Shown piece after piece: positions 1 to 8,284 of a stretch of DNA of 64,000 bases (the first letter of the stretch is position 1; each line of letters opens with the position of its first letter). Made by a program: the position numbers and the translations under genes. Origin of the DNA: Brachyspira sp. SAP_772 (GTDB taxonomy: Bacteria; Spirochaetota; Brachyspiria; Brachyspirales; Brachyspiraceae). The stretch spans positions 732,157 to 796,156 of the forward strand of contig NZ_VYIX01000001.1 in the NCBI RefSeq assembly GCF_009755885.1, read 5' to 3'. The notes beneath the pieces are model-generated. The model searched no databases and was not told the origin of the DNA. It was given only the letters and a program-made list of their open reading frames with translations.

Positions 1-1716
1 AAAGTTCTTGATACAGCAAAATCAAAAGAAATAAAAAAGCATTGCGTATCAGTAATCAGTAATAATGAAAGCATTGTAAGAAGCGAAGTAGAAAAATTAG
101 CAAATGAAGGAAAAGAAGCATCAAGAACAGTTTATAAAGAAATAATTAAATATTGGGATTTACAGAAGTTTAATGATGATTTTAAGTTCAAAAACGTTGA
201 AGAGATAGAAGCCCATTTAAATAAATACTATAATGAAGGACATGAAACTCTAATAAAAGATATAGACGAAAATATACTTTCTAATATTCTATTAAAAGAT
301 AAAACAACTAAAGCACCTTTAAAAATAGTTCAGTATGTGTTTATGGAATACGTTGCATTAAAAGAGCCTTCCATATTAAAAGACTGCAACAAAATAGCAG
401 AGTTTTTTGATATTAACTCATTTAGAAATGCACTTGACGCTATATATTCTAATTGGCTTAACAACAAAGCAGATACAAAATTAAAAAATATACTTATTCC
501 ATATTGTATTTTCCAGCCTGAAGATAAACTCTTAAAATTAAAAGCACAAATTGAAGAATGGGCATTAAATTCAAGAGGAGCATTAGCAGCACATGCGGTA
601 TATGCCATAGCATTAAATGCAAGCAAATTTGCATTGGTATTAGTTGATACAATGTCTGTAAAAGTTAAAAATAATCAGGTAAAAAATGCTGCTAAAGATG
701 CATTAAAAAAGACTGCCAAAGCATTAGAGATTTCAGAAGATGAGCTAATAGATAAAATAATTCCAGATTTAGACTTTGATAAAAAAGGAATGAGAGAGCT
801 TCATTACGGAGGAGAAGCTAACAGAGTATTTAAACTTCAAATAAAAAATGATTTCACTATCGAAGTAACAGATTCAAATGATAAAGTTTTAAAATCACTC
901 CCAGCACCAAACAGCAAAGACAATAATGCAACAGCAGATGCTTCTAAAAAAGAATTAACTTTGATAAAGAAAAACATAAAAATGATAACTTCTAATCAAA
1001 TAACAAGATTAAATAAAGTTTTATTAAACGGACGTAAATGGTCTTATAAAACTTTTACTGAGCTTTTTGTTGACAACCCAATAATGAATATATTTGCTTT
1101 AAAACTTATATGGGGCGTTTATGATGAAAAAAATAATTTAATAGAAAGCTTTAGATATATGGAAGATGGAAGTTTTAATACTTTTGATGAAGAAGAATAC
1201 ATATTTGAAGATAGTCTAAAAAATAAAAAAAATATTACTTTAGTTCACCCAATAGAATTAGACGAAGAAAAATTATCAAAATGGAGAAATCAATTAAGCG
1301 ACTACGAAATATTACAGCCTATAAATCAGCTTGATTTATTATTTGAAGAAGTGAAAGAAGAGCATATAAAAAATAACAAAATCATTTCATTTGAAGATAG
1401 AGAAATAACAGCAGGCGAGATTATGTCAATGGCAAATAAAATGTCATTTGAAAGAAGCAGAGATATTGAAGATGGAGGAAGTTATACTTATTATGAATTA
1501 AAAGACTCTATGTTAAATATTGCATGCCGTATAGATTTTGAATATATGTGGTTTGGAATGGATGCGGGTGAAAAAGTAACATTTAAAAATATTGCTTTCC
1601 ACAGACTAGATGAAAATGGCAGCTGCAATGAAGAAGAATATATAAATCCTTTAGAAATTAATAAGAGATTTACTTCATCAATATATGGAACAGTAAAATC
1701 TTATTTTATGAAGTAA
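1..1716 (+). CDS. DUF4132 domain protein, C-terminal part (5' end outside window)
   Basis: The reading frame is already open at base 1 and runs to TAA at 1714-1716, so the gene starts before the window; the ATG at 337 is internal. The C-terminal third has the layout I associate with DUF4132 (MolR/WGR-linked family): a 'NGRKWSYKTFTELF' stretch, then 'LIWGVYDE', 'FRYMEDGSF', 'LVHPIELD', 'LSDYEILQPI', and near the end 'ITAGEIMSMANKMSFERSRD'. The part upstream is helical and Lys/Glu-rich, as in the HEAT-like region before DUF4132. No signal peptide or membrane segment is seen in the visible part. The biochemical role of the family is not established, so no function is assigned. The next gene is on the opposite strand, so this one ends its transcription unit. 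Confidence 0.8.
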   Translation, partial: KVLDTAKSKEIKKHCVSVISNNESIVRSEVEKLANEGKEASRTVYKEIIKYWDLQKFNDDFKFKNVEEIEAHLNKYYNEGHETLIKDIDENILSNILLKDKTTKAPLKIVQYVFMEYVALKEPSILKDCNKIAEFFDINSFRNALDAIYSNWLNNKADTKLKNILIPYCIFQPEDKLLKLKAQIEEWALNSRGALAAHAVYAIALNASKFALVLVDTMSVKVKNNQVKNAAKDALKKTAKALEISEDELIDKIIPDLDFDKKGMRELHYGGEANRVFKLQIKNDFTIEVTDSNDKVLKSLPAPNSKDNNATADASKKELTLIKKNIKMITSNQITRLNKVLLNGRKWSYKTFTELFVDNPIMNIFALKLIWGVYDEKNNLIESFRYMEDGSFNTFDEEEYIFEDSLKNKKNITLVHPIELDEEKLSKWRNQLSDYEILQPINQLDLLFEEVKEEHIKNNKIISFEDREITAGEIMSMANKMSFERSRDIEDGGSYTYYELKDSMLNIACRIDFEYMWFGMDAGEKVTFKNIAFHRLDENGSCNEEEYINPLEINKRFTSSIYGTVKSYFMK

Positions 1717-1832
1717 AAACTTTGACGAAGTCCGCAGAGCGACCGAATGTACTTACTTAGGTATTGGCATAAAAGAACCTTATATCCTTCGGATACGCTT
1801 TGCGAAGAACTGCATTTTTTATAAACTAATAC
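1717..1832. repeat. Intergenic block with short hairpins, possible dispersed repeat
   Basis: This non-coding stretch is visibly richer in G+C than the coding DNA around it. It contains small inverted repeats: TATCC-ttc-GGATA near 1790, and CTTCG with CGAAG flanking an 11-base spacer just after it. It ends in CTGCATTTTTTA (1810-1821), and the same 12-mer recurs in the other intergenic block at 2941-2952. Base composition and the shared motif suggest a dispersed intergenic repeat. I cannot count genomic copies from one window. Confidence 0.4.
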
Positions 1833-1892
1833 TCAAATATATTCAAAAATGCTAAGTCCTAACCTTTTTATATCTAGTATTTACTCTATATC

Positions 1893-2702
1893 TTATGTAA
1901 ATATATATTCATTAAAAATATTCAAAGCATTAATTTTATTGTATGAATCTCCGCCTCTCCAATGCATTAATTTCTCGGATAGTTCAGTATCTCTGTATTC
2001 TCTTTCTTCTTTAGCTTCCAAAATATCCAAATAGGATAATATTTCTAAAAGTATAATCCTTTCAGCTTTTGAAGATGGAAAAATATCTTTTAAAGTTTTT
2101 TCTAATTTATTTGCTGAGTCTTTTTCATTGTTGTATGAATCTATTTGTTTTAGAATATCATTAAAAATTTTTATATCATCTGGAGTTGGGTAAAATTCAA
2201 AATCATTAATTTTTTTAAATTCTTCTAAATCAAAATAAATATATGATAAATGTTCAAGCCTCACTCCGCCCCATTTATATTTTTCAAAATTATATACATT
2301 TCTATCTTGTAAATTAAAGTCATCGCCAATGATAAAGTAATTATCATTGCATTCATTACAATATGATGGATATGACTTATTATTTATAAAATTATGAATA
2401 TTGATTTTTTTGCCTAAATATAAACTTGATATAAAACTTCTTAAATTTAATTGTCTAGTTGATAAACTGCACAAAAATGCTCTGACTGTATTTTCAAAAT
2501 TAATTTCTTTTACCAAATCATTTATTCTTATTATAAGTTCATCATGTTTAATAATTTCATCTGTAAAATCAAACATAAGTCCTTTTTCTTTTGCATATAA
2601 AAAATCATCATCATTTATTATCATTTTATTATCATCAATCCAGCCATTTTTCCAAAAATAATTAAATAATATTTTTTTAGCTTTCTTATCAATTATATGC
2701 AT
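1893..2702 (-). CDS. Hypothetical protein, 269 aa
   Basis: I do not recognise this gene. The frame is open for 269 codons with the Lys/Asn/Ile-rich usage of its neighbours and starts at ATG 2702. The product looks soluble, with no signal peptide or membrane segment. One CxxC pair ('YCNECNDNYF', about residue 115-124) could bind a metal but has no second pair. The C-terminal half is helical and charged ('ILLEILSYLDILEAKEEREYRD'). It is convergent with the DUF4132 gene and flanked on both sides by hairpin-rich non-coding blocks, so it appears to be a single-gene unit. It could be a cytoplasmic enzyme or an effector or immunity-type orphan; nothing seen decides this. Confidence 0.6.
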   Translation of the reverse strand: MHIIDKKAKKILFNYFWKNGWIDDNKMIINDDDFLYAKEKGLMFDFTDEIIKHDELIIRINDLVKEINFENTVRAFLCSLSTRQLNLRSFISSLYLGKKINIHNFINNKSYPSYCNECNDNYFIIGDDFNLQDRNVYNFEKYKWGGVRLEHLSYIYFDLEEFKKINDFEFYPTPDDIKIFNDILKQIDSYNNEKDSANKLEKTLKDIFPSSKAERIILLEILSYLDILEAKEEREYRDTELSEKLMHWRGGDSYNKINALNIFNEYIFT

Positions 2703-2832
2703 GTACTATCCTCATTTTTAGTATATTTTTGAAAACATACTAAAAATTTTAAGTTTTTTATTTGCATGGGTTAGCCACCGTATCCCCACATTATCTTATT
2801 ATATAATAAGAGTGAAATATTTGCACTTTTTG

Positions 2833-2858
2833 GTTCTTTTTGCGGCGGGAAAAAGAAC
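2833..2858. repeat. Intergenic hairpin, copy 1 (loop GCGGCGGG)
   Basis: A perfect 9-bp inverted repeat, GTTCTTTTT (2833-2841) and AAAAAGAAC (2850-2858), encloses the 8-base loop GCGGCGGG. It is preceded by TTGCACTTTTTG. The same leader, the same loop and a stem of the same length occur at 3022-3047 with different but still complementary stem bases. No reading frame covers it convincingly. Confidence 0.75.
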
Positions 2859-2886
2859 AATAAAATTTTTATCTTTTTTATTATTT

Positions 2887-2955
2887 GCAGGGCTTTGCCC
2901 CGCACCCCACTTCTTTTGGTGACCCAAAGAAGCAAAAAGACTGCATTTTTTAGTC
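2887..2955. repeat. G+C-rich intergenic multi-hairpin element
   Basis: Three short inverted repeats follow each other: GGGC-ttt-GCCC (890-900 of the 2 kb block), CTTCTTT (2910-2916) with AAAGAAG (2926-2932), and GACT (2939-2942) with AGTC (2952-2955). The stretch is much richer in C and G than the surrounding DNA. It carries CTGCATTTTTTA, which is also found at 1810-1821. A 66-codon frame across it (2895-3095) looks accidental because it translates the hairpins and has no family resemblance. I read the block as a non-coding, probably multicopy element. Confidence 0.5.
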
Positions 2956-3021
2956 TAAAATATAGATATTATATTTTATTTATATTTCAAACATATAAAG
3001 CTAAAATACTTGCACTTTTTG

Positions 3022-3047
3022 CAACTTTTTGCGGCGGGAAAAAGTTG
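3022..3047. repeat. Intergenic hairpin, copy 2 (loop GCGGCGGG)
   Basis: A perfect 9-bp inverted repeat, CAACTTTTT (3022-3030) and AAAAAGTTG (3039-3047), has the same loop, GCGGCGGG (3031-3038), and the same TTGCACTTTTTG leader as the hairpin at 2833-2858. Relative to that copy, the three outermost stem bases differ on one arm and the other arm carries the three complementary changes, so pairing is kept. Confidence 0.75.
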
Positions 3048-3139
3048 AATAAAACAAAAACTTATATAACAAAATATATTTGTTTATGTATTTAGAAAAA
3101 TATAATAATAAAAATTTCTTCAATAAGATAAAAAAATAA

Positions 3140-3166
3140 TAAAACAATTTTTCATTATGACGATAA
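3140..3166 (+). promoter_or_regulatory. Sigma-28 (FliA/WhiG-type) flagellar promoter for flgL
   Basis: TAAA (3140-3143), exactly 15 bases, then GACGATAA (3159-3166). The enterobacterial sigma-28 consensus is TAAA-N15-GCCGATAA, so only one base differs. It lies 45 bp before the flgL start codon, where a late flagellar promoter is expected. The assignment rests on the match and the position. Confidence 0.75.
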
Positions 3167-3171
3167 AACAA

Positions 3172-3202
3172 ACTGGGATGATATATATTTTTTAATTAGG
3201 AG
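3172..3202 (+). promoter_or_regulatory. Possible CsrA-binding leader (two GGA motifs, one over the SD)
   Basis: The short leader of flgL holds ACTGGGATG (3172-3180), close to the CsrA selection consensus ACARGGAUG, and a second GGA inside the Shine-Dalgarno AGGAG (3198-3202), about 22 bases on. Two GGA motifs with one covering the ribosome site is the arrangement CsrA uses on flagellin mRNA in Bacillus. The same mRNA encodes CsrA and FliW. This is inference; no strong hairpin presenting the first GGA was identified. Confidence 0.35.
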
Positions 3203-3210
3203 TTAAAAAT

Positions 3211-4464
3211 ATGAGAGTTACAGAGCAAGCCCAATATAATAGAGCTATAAGCAGTATTAAGAAAAATTATAGTGAAATGGAAGCATCTCAAACAAGGCTA
3301 TCTACAGGTCAAAGAGTACAAAGACCTCATGAAAATGTTACATCCACAATCAATTCTATTTACTACAGAACAAGAAAATCATCATTAGATAGATATCAAA
3401 ATAATATAGTAGACGGTAAAGAAAGATTAAGTGTAGCACATGATTCTATGAGTTCTATTACACAAGCTTTAGCAAGAGCAAGAGACTTAGCAGTGCAAGG
3501 TGCAAACAGCACATACTCTGCAGAAGACAGAGCTACAATGGCTATGGAAATAGAAGAAATGATAGAAAGAATATATGACATATCTAAAACTCAAAGCAAA
3601 GGAGAGTTTATATTCTCTGGCACAAGTGTAAAAACTGCACCATTTAGAGCATTATACGGACATGATGAAAAGGCAGGACGTTCAATAATTCAAACAGTAA
3701 TGTATGAAGGCGATGCTAATGCTCAAAATAGAGAAATAGAAAATGGTCAATATATAAATGTTGGTACACCGGGAAACTATACTTTTTGGGGTACAAATAT
3801 GGAAATAATATCAACAGTTGATGCCGGCAATTATGTTGCTTCAGAAAACCAAGATATTATGATAGATGATATGGTTATAAACATAAAACAAGGCGACAAT
3901 ATTGAAGCTATAGTTCAGAGAATAAACGATGCTAATGGAAATGTTAGTGCTTCTATAGGAGATTTAAGAGGAGGTGCTAAAGTTATACAATTAAAAACAT
4001 CTACTCCTCATAAAATACTTTTACAAGATTTAAAAGGAGGCACTGTATTACAAGATATAGGTTTAGTAAGACAAGGAGCAGGAAACATTCCAGAAAACAA
4101 TTATGAACCTAGTGCGGTTGTTTCTGGTAAATCTATATTTGAGAGCTTAATATATTTAAGAGATGCTATGCTTAATGATGATGTTAGAGCTATAGGCAGT
4201 GAAGCTTTAGGATATATAGACAGTGCCATAGATAATGTTACAACTGTTCAGGCTAATGCTTCTTCAAAAGTAACAAGACTCGATATGGGATACAATAGTT
4301 TTGAAGACCAAAAACTTGCAATAGATGAGGCTTTGGCTAAAAATGAAAATATTGATTATGCTGAAGAGATTGTTAATTTCAATATGTGGCAATATGCTCA
4401 TAATGCAACATTACAAACTACAGGAAGATTATTAGGAAGAACATTATTAGATTATATGAGATAA
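3211..4464 (+). CDS. flgL: Flagellar hook-associated protein 3 (hook-filament junction)
   Basis: FlgL is the second junction protein between hook and filament and is exported by the flagellar type III system. The 417-aa product has the flagellin-like N-terminus, 'MRVTEQAQYNRAISSIKKNY', followed by 'STGQRVQRPHENVTSTINSIYYR', typical of the D0/D1 helices. It ends in the matching C-terminal helix ('EIVNFNMWQYAHNATLQTTGRLLGRTLLDYM'-type sequence, residues about 385-417). The central region is variable. AGGAG (3198-3202) sits 8 bases before the ATG and a sigma-28 promoter lies upstream. It is followed by fliW and csrA on the same strand, a late-flagellar unit joining structure and post-transcriptional control. 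flgK, often the preceding gene, is not adjacent here. Confidence 0.93.
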   Translation: MRVTEQAQYNRAISSIKKNYSEMEASQTRLSTGQRVQRPHENVTSTINSIYYRTRKSSLDRYQNNIVDGKERLSVAHDSMSSITQALARARDLAVQGANSTYSAEDRATMAMEIEEMIERIYDISKTQSKGEFIFSGTSVKTAPFRALYGHDEKAGRSIIQTVMYEGDANAQNREIENGQYINVGTPGNYTFWGTNMEIISTVDAGNYVASENQDIMIDDMVINIKQGDNIEAIVQRINDANGNVSASIGDLRGGAKVIQLKTSTPHKILLQDLKGGTVLQDIGLVRQGAGNIPENNYEPSAVVSGKSIFESLIYLRDAMLNDDVRAIGSEALGYIDSAIDNVTTVQANASSKVTRLDMGYNSFEDQKLAIDEALAKNENIDYAEEIVNFNMWQYAHNATLQTTGRLLGRTLLDYMR

Positions 4465-4506
4465 TATAAACTAATTTAACAATAAAAACTTAAAGGAAAT
4501 TATTTG

Positions 4507-4974
4507 ATGCCAGAAATAGAATCTAGAATATTAGGAAAAGTAGAAGTTTCTGATAACAATTTATATCACCTTAACGGAAGCATATTAGCATTTGAGGACT
4601 ATGATGAGTTTTATTTGCTCAATATGGACGAAGAAGGTACTTTTAAAATACTTCAATCTAAAGATGATAAAAATATATGCTTTATATTGATAGATCCATT
4701 TCTGGTATTTAAAGATTATAAACCCGATGTTCATGATAATGATATAAAACTATTAGAAATTGAAAAAGAAGAAGATATACATTTATTAACAATAGTAACA
4801 ATACCGAATGACAATTTCAAAGCTATGAGTGCAAATTTAATAGCTCCAATAGTTTTTAATATTAAAAATCATAAAGCAAGACAATGTACTGTTATTGGTG
4901 ATAAATATAATACAAGACACCCAATATTGTCAGAGAACAATGCTGAAAATAATAAAAAAGAGGAGAAAAGTTGA
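4507..4974 (+). CDS. fliW: Flagellar assembly factor FliW (CsrA antagonist)
   Basis: FliW binds CsrA and releases it from flagellin mRNA; flagellin in turn titrates FliW. The 155-aa product has the family's pattern: an opening 'ESRILGKVEV' strand, 'GSILAFEDYDEFYLLNM', the 'DPFLVFKDYKPD' segment (about residue 62-73) and 'LLTIVTIPNDNFKAMSANLIAPIVFNIKN' further on. I chose ATG 4507 over the in-frame TTG three bases earlier; both are served by AAAGGA at 4492-4497. It sits 42 bp after flgL and 3 bp before csrA, so the antagonist and its target are translated from the same message. A charged Asn/Lys/Glu tail follows the conserved core. Confidence 0.92.
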   Translation: MPEIESRILGKVEVSDNNLYHLNGSILAFEDYDEFYLLNMDEEGTFKILQSKDDKNICFILIDPFLVFKDYKPDVHDNDIKLLEIEKEEDIHLLTIVTIPNDNFKAMSANLIAPIVFNIKNHKARQCTVIGDKYNTRHPILSENNAENNKKEEKS

Positions 4975-4977
4975 TAT

Positions 4978-5223
4978 ATGCTTGTACTATCTAGAAAAAT
5001 CAATCAAAGCATTGTTATAGGCGATAACATAGAAATCATGCTTGTTGATATACGAGGCGATCAAATAAAATTAGGCATCAATGCTCCAAGAGATGTAAAA
5101 ATATTTAGAAAAGAGGTTTATGAAGAGATAGAAAGTCAAAACTTAGAAGCTTCTAAAGCAAATCCAGAACAATTAAATATCTTAAGCAGTTTTGTTAAAA
5201 ACAAATTAGAAAAAAATAAATAA
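4978..5223 (+). CDS. csrA: Carbon storage regulator CsrA (RNA-binding translational repressor)
   Basis: CsrA dimers bind GGA motifs in mRNA leaders and block or stabilise messages. The 81-aa protein opens with the family signature '[20 protein letters not shown]' and continues with '[26 protein letters not shown]', including the conserved Arg of the RNA-binding strand near residue 44. The C-terminal extension (about residue 55-81) is longer than in gamma-proteobacterial CsrA but usual in FliW-linked versions. The gene lies 3 bp after fliW, with GAGAAAAG just upstream of its ATG, and ends 3 bp from the stop of the convergent murI, leaving no room for a terminator between them. Confidence 0.95.
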   Translation: MLVLSRKINQSIVIGDNIEIMLVDIRGDQIKLGINAPRDVKIFRKEVYEEIESQNLEASKANPEQLNILSSFVKNKLEKNK

Positions 5224-5226
5224 TTC

Positions 5227-6030
5227 TTATAAAACTATTCTTTCTAATTCATAATTAATTTTTATATATTGAGAAATAAAATCATTAAAATCTTTTTTTT
5301 CACCTGTTGTAAAAAATTTTAAATTTCCTCCAGAAGTATTAACCAAATTATTATCAATAAGATATTTTTTTATAGATAATACTATTTTTGTGCTAGGGTC
5401 TATTATATTTTTTATATTAGTTTTTTTGCTCTTTACAACTGTCTTTATATCATCTATTATAAGAGGATAATGCGTACAAGCAAGAAGCAAAGTATCGGAA
5501 TTATCATCTATTTTTGTTATATAATTTTCTAAAACTTCAAATCTATCATCATAGCTATTCCAATTATGTTCTATCATAGGACATAATTTCTGACAAGCTA
5601 TCTGAGTAACTTTTATTTTTTTATTGTAATTAAGTATTTTATCATGATACATATTAGAGTGAACTGTAAACTCTGTTGCCATTATAGATATATTATTATT
5701 TTTTGTATTATCAATTATATCCTCTACCCCATTAGATATAGTCTCTATTATAGGGATATTATATTTTTCTTTTAATATATCATAAGAAGAAGCAGTAATA
5801 GTGTTACAAGCAATAACTGCCATTTTGCAATCTTGTTTTATAAGAAAGTCTAATATCTTTATAGATAATTGAGTTATTTCTTCTTTAGATTTATCACCAT
5901 AAGGTATATTATGATTATCTCCAAGATATATATAATTTTCATTGGGAAGCATATTCAATAATTTTTTTAAAACACTTATACCGCCAAATCCAGAATCAAA
6001 AACAGCTATAGGTTTAGAAGATGTATTCAT
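5227..6030 (-). CDS. murI: Glutamate racemase
   Basis: MurI converts L-glutamate to D-glutamate for peptidoglycan. The 267-aa protein shows the full signature: 'AVFDSGFGGISVLKKL' (about 9-24), 'YLGDNHNIPYGDKS', the first catalytic Cys in 'AVIACNTITASS' (about 74) and the second in 'LLACTHYPLI' (about 184). Length is normal for the family. It starts at ATG 6030; the Shine-Dalgarno match is weak. It is divergent from the oad operon and convergent with csrA, so it seems to be monocistronic. It provides the D-Glu later added by the Mur ligase pathway, of which murD also lies in the window. Confidence 0.94.
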   Translation of the reverse strand: MNTSSKPIAVFDSGFGGISVLKKLLNMLPNENYIYLGDNHNIPYGDKSKEEITQLSIKILDFLIKQDCKMAVIACNTITASSYDILKEKYNIPIIETISNGVEDIIDNTKNNNISIMATEFTVHSNMYHDKILNYNKKIKVTQIACQKLCPMIEHNWNSYDDRFEVLENYITKIDDNSDTLLLACTHYPLIIDDIKTVVKSKKTNIKNIIDPSTKIVLSIKKYLIDNNLVNTSGGNLKFFTTGEKKDFNDFISQYIKINYELERIVL

Positions 6031-6127
6031 TTAACATAAATCCAAATAATCTTTTTAATATTATATATACTATGTTATAAAAGTCAAATATATTGTGATA
6101 TGTAGTTTTTATTTTGTATAAAGATAC

Positions 6128-6156
6128 TTGTATATATGTGTAAAATATTGTATAAT
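6128..6156 (+). promoter_or_regulatory. Sigma-70-type promoter of the oad operon
   Basis: TTGTAT (6128-6133), 17 bases, then a perfect TATAAT (6151-6156). It lies 30 bp before the first gene of the decarboxylase operon, with GGAGG (6177-6181) as the ribosome site. Called on consensus and position. Confidence 0.65.
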
Positions 6157-6185
6157 AGTTCCAAAATAAAAGTTAGGAGGATTTC

Positions 6186-6425
6186 ATGAACGGAAGTATC
6201 ATAGAAGCCTTACAAATAATGCTTATAGGTATGGGCGTAGTAGTATTGTTCTTGATAATATTAGTTTATGTAATGAAGCTAGTAAGTGTTATTATAGCAC
6301 AAGTAGATAAAATTATGCCTCAGAAAGAAGAAGAACAAACTGCATTACCCGTTCAATCTGTGAGTAATGACAAGATGGTTGCTATTGCTATAGCTTTAGC
6401 ACATGTTCATAGTAATAAAAAGTAA
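6186..6425 (+). CDS. oadG: Oxaloacetate decarboxylase gamma-like small membrane subunit
   Basis: The 79-aa product has one N-terminal membrane helix ('ALQIMLIGMGVVVLFLIILVYVMKLV', about residue 8-33) and a short cytoplasmic tail with 'EEEQTALP' and 'MVAIAIALAHVH'. This is the layout of the gamma subunit of Na+-transporting decarboxylases (OadG/MmdD family), which anchors the alpha subunit to the membrane beta subunit. The last gene context supports this: oadA begins 26 bp later, then oadB. Sequence identity in this subunit is always low, so the call rests on length, topology and operon position. A strong GGAGG lies 4 bp before the ATG. Confidence 0.8.
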   Translation: MNGSIIEALQIMLIGMGVVVLFLIILVYVMKLVSVIIAQVDKIMPQKEEEQTALPVQSVSNDKMVAIAIALAHVHSNKK

Positions 6426-6450
6426 TGGACAAGTATAAGGAGAAAATAAT

Positions 6451-8256
6451 ATGGCAAAAAAAGAAGTAAAATTTATGGTAACAGCATTCAGGGACGGATT
6501 TCAATCTGTTTACGGTGCTAGAGTATTATCCAAAGACTTTATGCCAGCTGTAGAAGCATTTGTAAACGCTGGTGTTAAATATTTTGAATCTGGCGGCGGT
6601 GCAACATTCCAAAGTGCATTTTTCTACAACAATGAAAATGCTTTTGATGTAATGGATACTTTTAGAAAAACTGTTGGACCAGATGTTAATTTACAAACTT
6701 TGGCAAGAGGAGTTAATGTTGTTGGTTTGGAATCTCAGCCTAGAGATATGATTAAACTTCATGCTCAGCTTTTCAAAAAACATGGTATCACCACCATTAG
6801 AAACTTTGATGCATTAAACGATGTAAATAACCTAATTTATAGCGGACAATGCATTAAAGAAGCAGGCTTAAAACACCAAGTATGCGTTACTATGATGGCT
6901 CTTCCTCCTGGATGTGAAGGTGCTCATGATGCTGCTTTCTATGGTAAAGTATTAACTCAAATAAAAGACAATGTAGATTTTGACTCTGTATGTTTTAAAG
7001 ATGCTTCCGGTACTACTACTCCTCAAGTGGTTTATGATACAATTAAAGAAGCTAGAAAGATTTTAGGTAAAGATGTACATATACAAATGCATAGCCATGA
7101 AACTGCTGGTATTGGTGCTTTACAATATAGAGCTGCTTTAGATGCTGGTGCTGATTGTATAGACGTTTCTTTAGCTCCTGTATCTGGCGGTACTTGTTCT
7201 ACAGATTTAATAGTTATGTGGCATGCTTTGAGAGGTACTGATTTCTATTTTGATATTGATATAGATAAAATTAGAGAAGCTGAAGAAGTATTCAAAGAAT
7301 GTATGAAAGATTACTTCCTTCCGCCTGAAAGTAGAACCGTTGAGCCTATGATTCCATTTGCTCCAATGCCTGGCGGTGCATTAACAGCTAATACTCAAAT
7401 GATGAGAGATATTAATGTAATGAACCGTTTCCCTGAAGTTATTAAAGCTATGACTGAAGTAGTTAAAAAAGGCGGATTCGGTACTTCTGTAACTCCTGTA
7501 TCACAATTCTATTTCCAACAAGCATTTAACAATGTAATGCAAGGCGATTGGAAAAAGATTGCTGATGGTTATGGAAAAATGGTATTAGGTTATTTTGGTA
7601 GAACTCCTTCTACTCCAGACCCAGAAATAGTAAAAATAGCTAGCGAACAATTAGGTTTAGAGCCTACTACAGAGCTTGCTATGGATATAGATGATAGAAA
7701 CCCTAAGAAAGGAAGAAAAGCAGCTGAACAAGCATTAAAAGATGCTGGTATCACTGATCTTTCTGATGAAAACGTATTTATAGCTGCTGCTTGTAAAGAA
7801 AAAGGTATACAATTCCTTAAAGGTGAAGCTAAACTTGGTATTAGAAAGAATGCTGGAGGTGCTTCTGCTGATGGTGTTAAAGCTACAAGCAATGAAGTTA
7901 CTGTTACAGTTGGTGGTTCTAGTTATGGAGTAAAAATAGAAAATGGTAAGGCTATAGTTGATGGTGTAAGCTATGATTATACTATTAAAGATGGTATAGT
8001 TGCTGGTGCTGCTCAATCTGCTGCTCCTGCTTCAAGCGGTTCTGCTACTCCTGTTACTGCTGGTTTACCTGGTACAGTATTAAAAATACTTGCTCCTGTT
8101 GGAACACAAGTTCAAGATGGAACTACTATATTGATTGTAGAAGCTATGAAAATGGAAGTAGAAATTAAATCTTCTGCAAGCGGTGTTGTAAAAGAGGTAA
8201 AAGTTAAACCGGGTGATGCTGTAGTTGCTGGTCAGGAATTAGCTATTGTTGGATAA
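6451..8256 (+). CDS. oadA: Biotin-dependent decarboxylase alpha subunit (oxaloacetate decarboxylase type)
   Basis: This subunit moves CO2 from a 2-oxo or acyl substrate to biotin; the beta subunit then releases it and pumps Na+. The 601-aa protein has a TIM-barrel carboxyltransferase domain (about 8-300), a PYC/OAD conserved domain (about 300-460) and a C-terminal biotinyl domain (about 530-601) with '[11 protein letters not shown]' carrying the biotin Lys. An Ala/Ser-rich linker ('[11 protein letters not shown]') precedes the biotinyl domain. The metal-site motifs differ from the usual form: 'TAFRDGFQS' for TTLRDxHQS, 'CFKDASG' for IKDMAG and 'MHSHETAG' for HxHxTxG. The key Asp, Gln, Lys and His residues are kept, so it should be active, but the true substrate is uncertain. 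Confidence 0.88.
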   Translation: MAKKEVKFMVTAFRDGFQSVYGARVLSKDFMPAVEAFVNAGVKYFESGGGATFQSAFFYNNENAFDVMDTFRKTVGPDVNLQTLARGVNVVGLESQPRDMIKLHAQLFKKHGITTIRNFDALNDVNNLIYSGQCIKEAGLKHQVCVTMMALPPGCEGAHDAAFYGKVLTQIKDNVDFDSVCFKDASGTTTPQVVYDTIKEARKILGKDVHIQMHSHETAGIGALQYRAALDAGADCIDVSLAPVSGGTCSTDLIVMWHALRGTDFYFDIDIDKIREAEEVFKECMKDYFLPPESRTVEPMIPFAPMPGGALTANTQMMRDINVMNRFPEVIKAMTEVVKKGGFGTSVTPVSQFYFQQAFNNVMQGDWKKIADGYGKMVLGYFGRTPSTPDPEIVKIASEQLGLEPTTELAMDIDDRNPKKGRKAAEQALKDAGITDLSDENVFIAAACKEKGIQFLKGEAKLGIRKNAGGASADGVKATSNEVTVTVGGSSYGVKIENGKAIVDGVSYDYTIKDGIVAGAAQSAAPASSGSATPVTAGLPGTVLKILAPVGTQVQDGTTILIVEAMKMEVEIKSSASGVVKEVKVKPGDAVVAGQELAIVG

Positions 8257-8284
8257 TAGATGCTTGTTTGAAGGAGTGAAAAGA

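Noticed and set aside
1849-2034. 61-codon frame opposite the gene at 1893-2702
   Set aside because: It is a shadow of the longer minus-strand gene and has no ribosome site.
2895-3095. 66-codon open frame in the intergenic block
   Set aside because: It translates hairpin repeats, has no ribosome site or family resemblance, and its composition is unlike the neighbouring genes.
7590-8016. Two minus-strand frames of 93-100 codons inside oadA
   Set aside because: They lie opposite a confidently identified gene and encode Ser/Thr-rich low-complexity sequence typical of antisense frames.
8246-8284. TTG start for oadB overlapping the oadA stop
   Set aside because: ATG 8285 has a strong GAAGGAG site and yields a proper signal sequence; the longer start has none.
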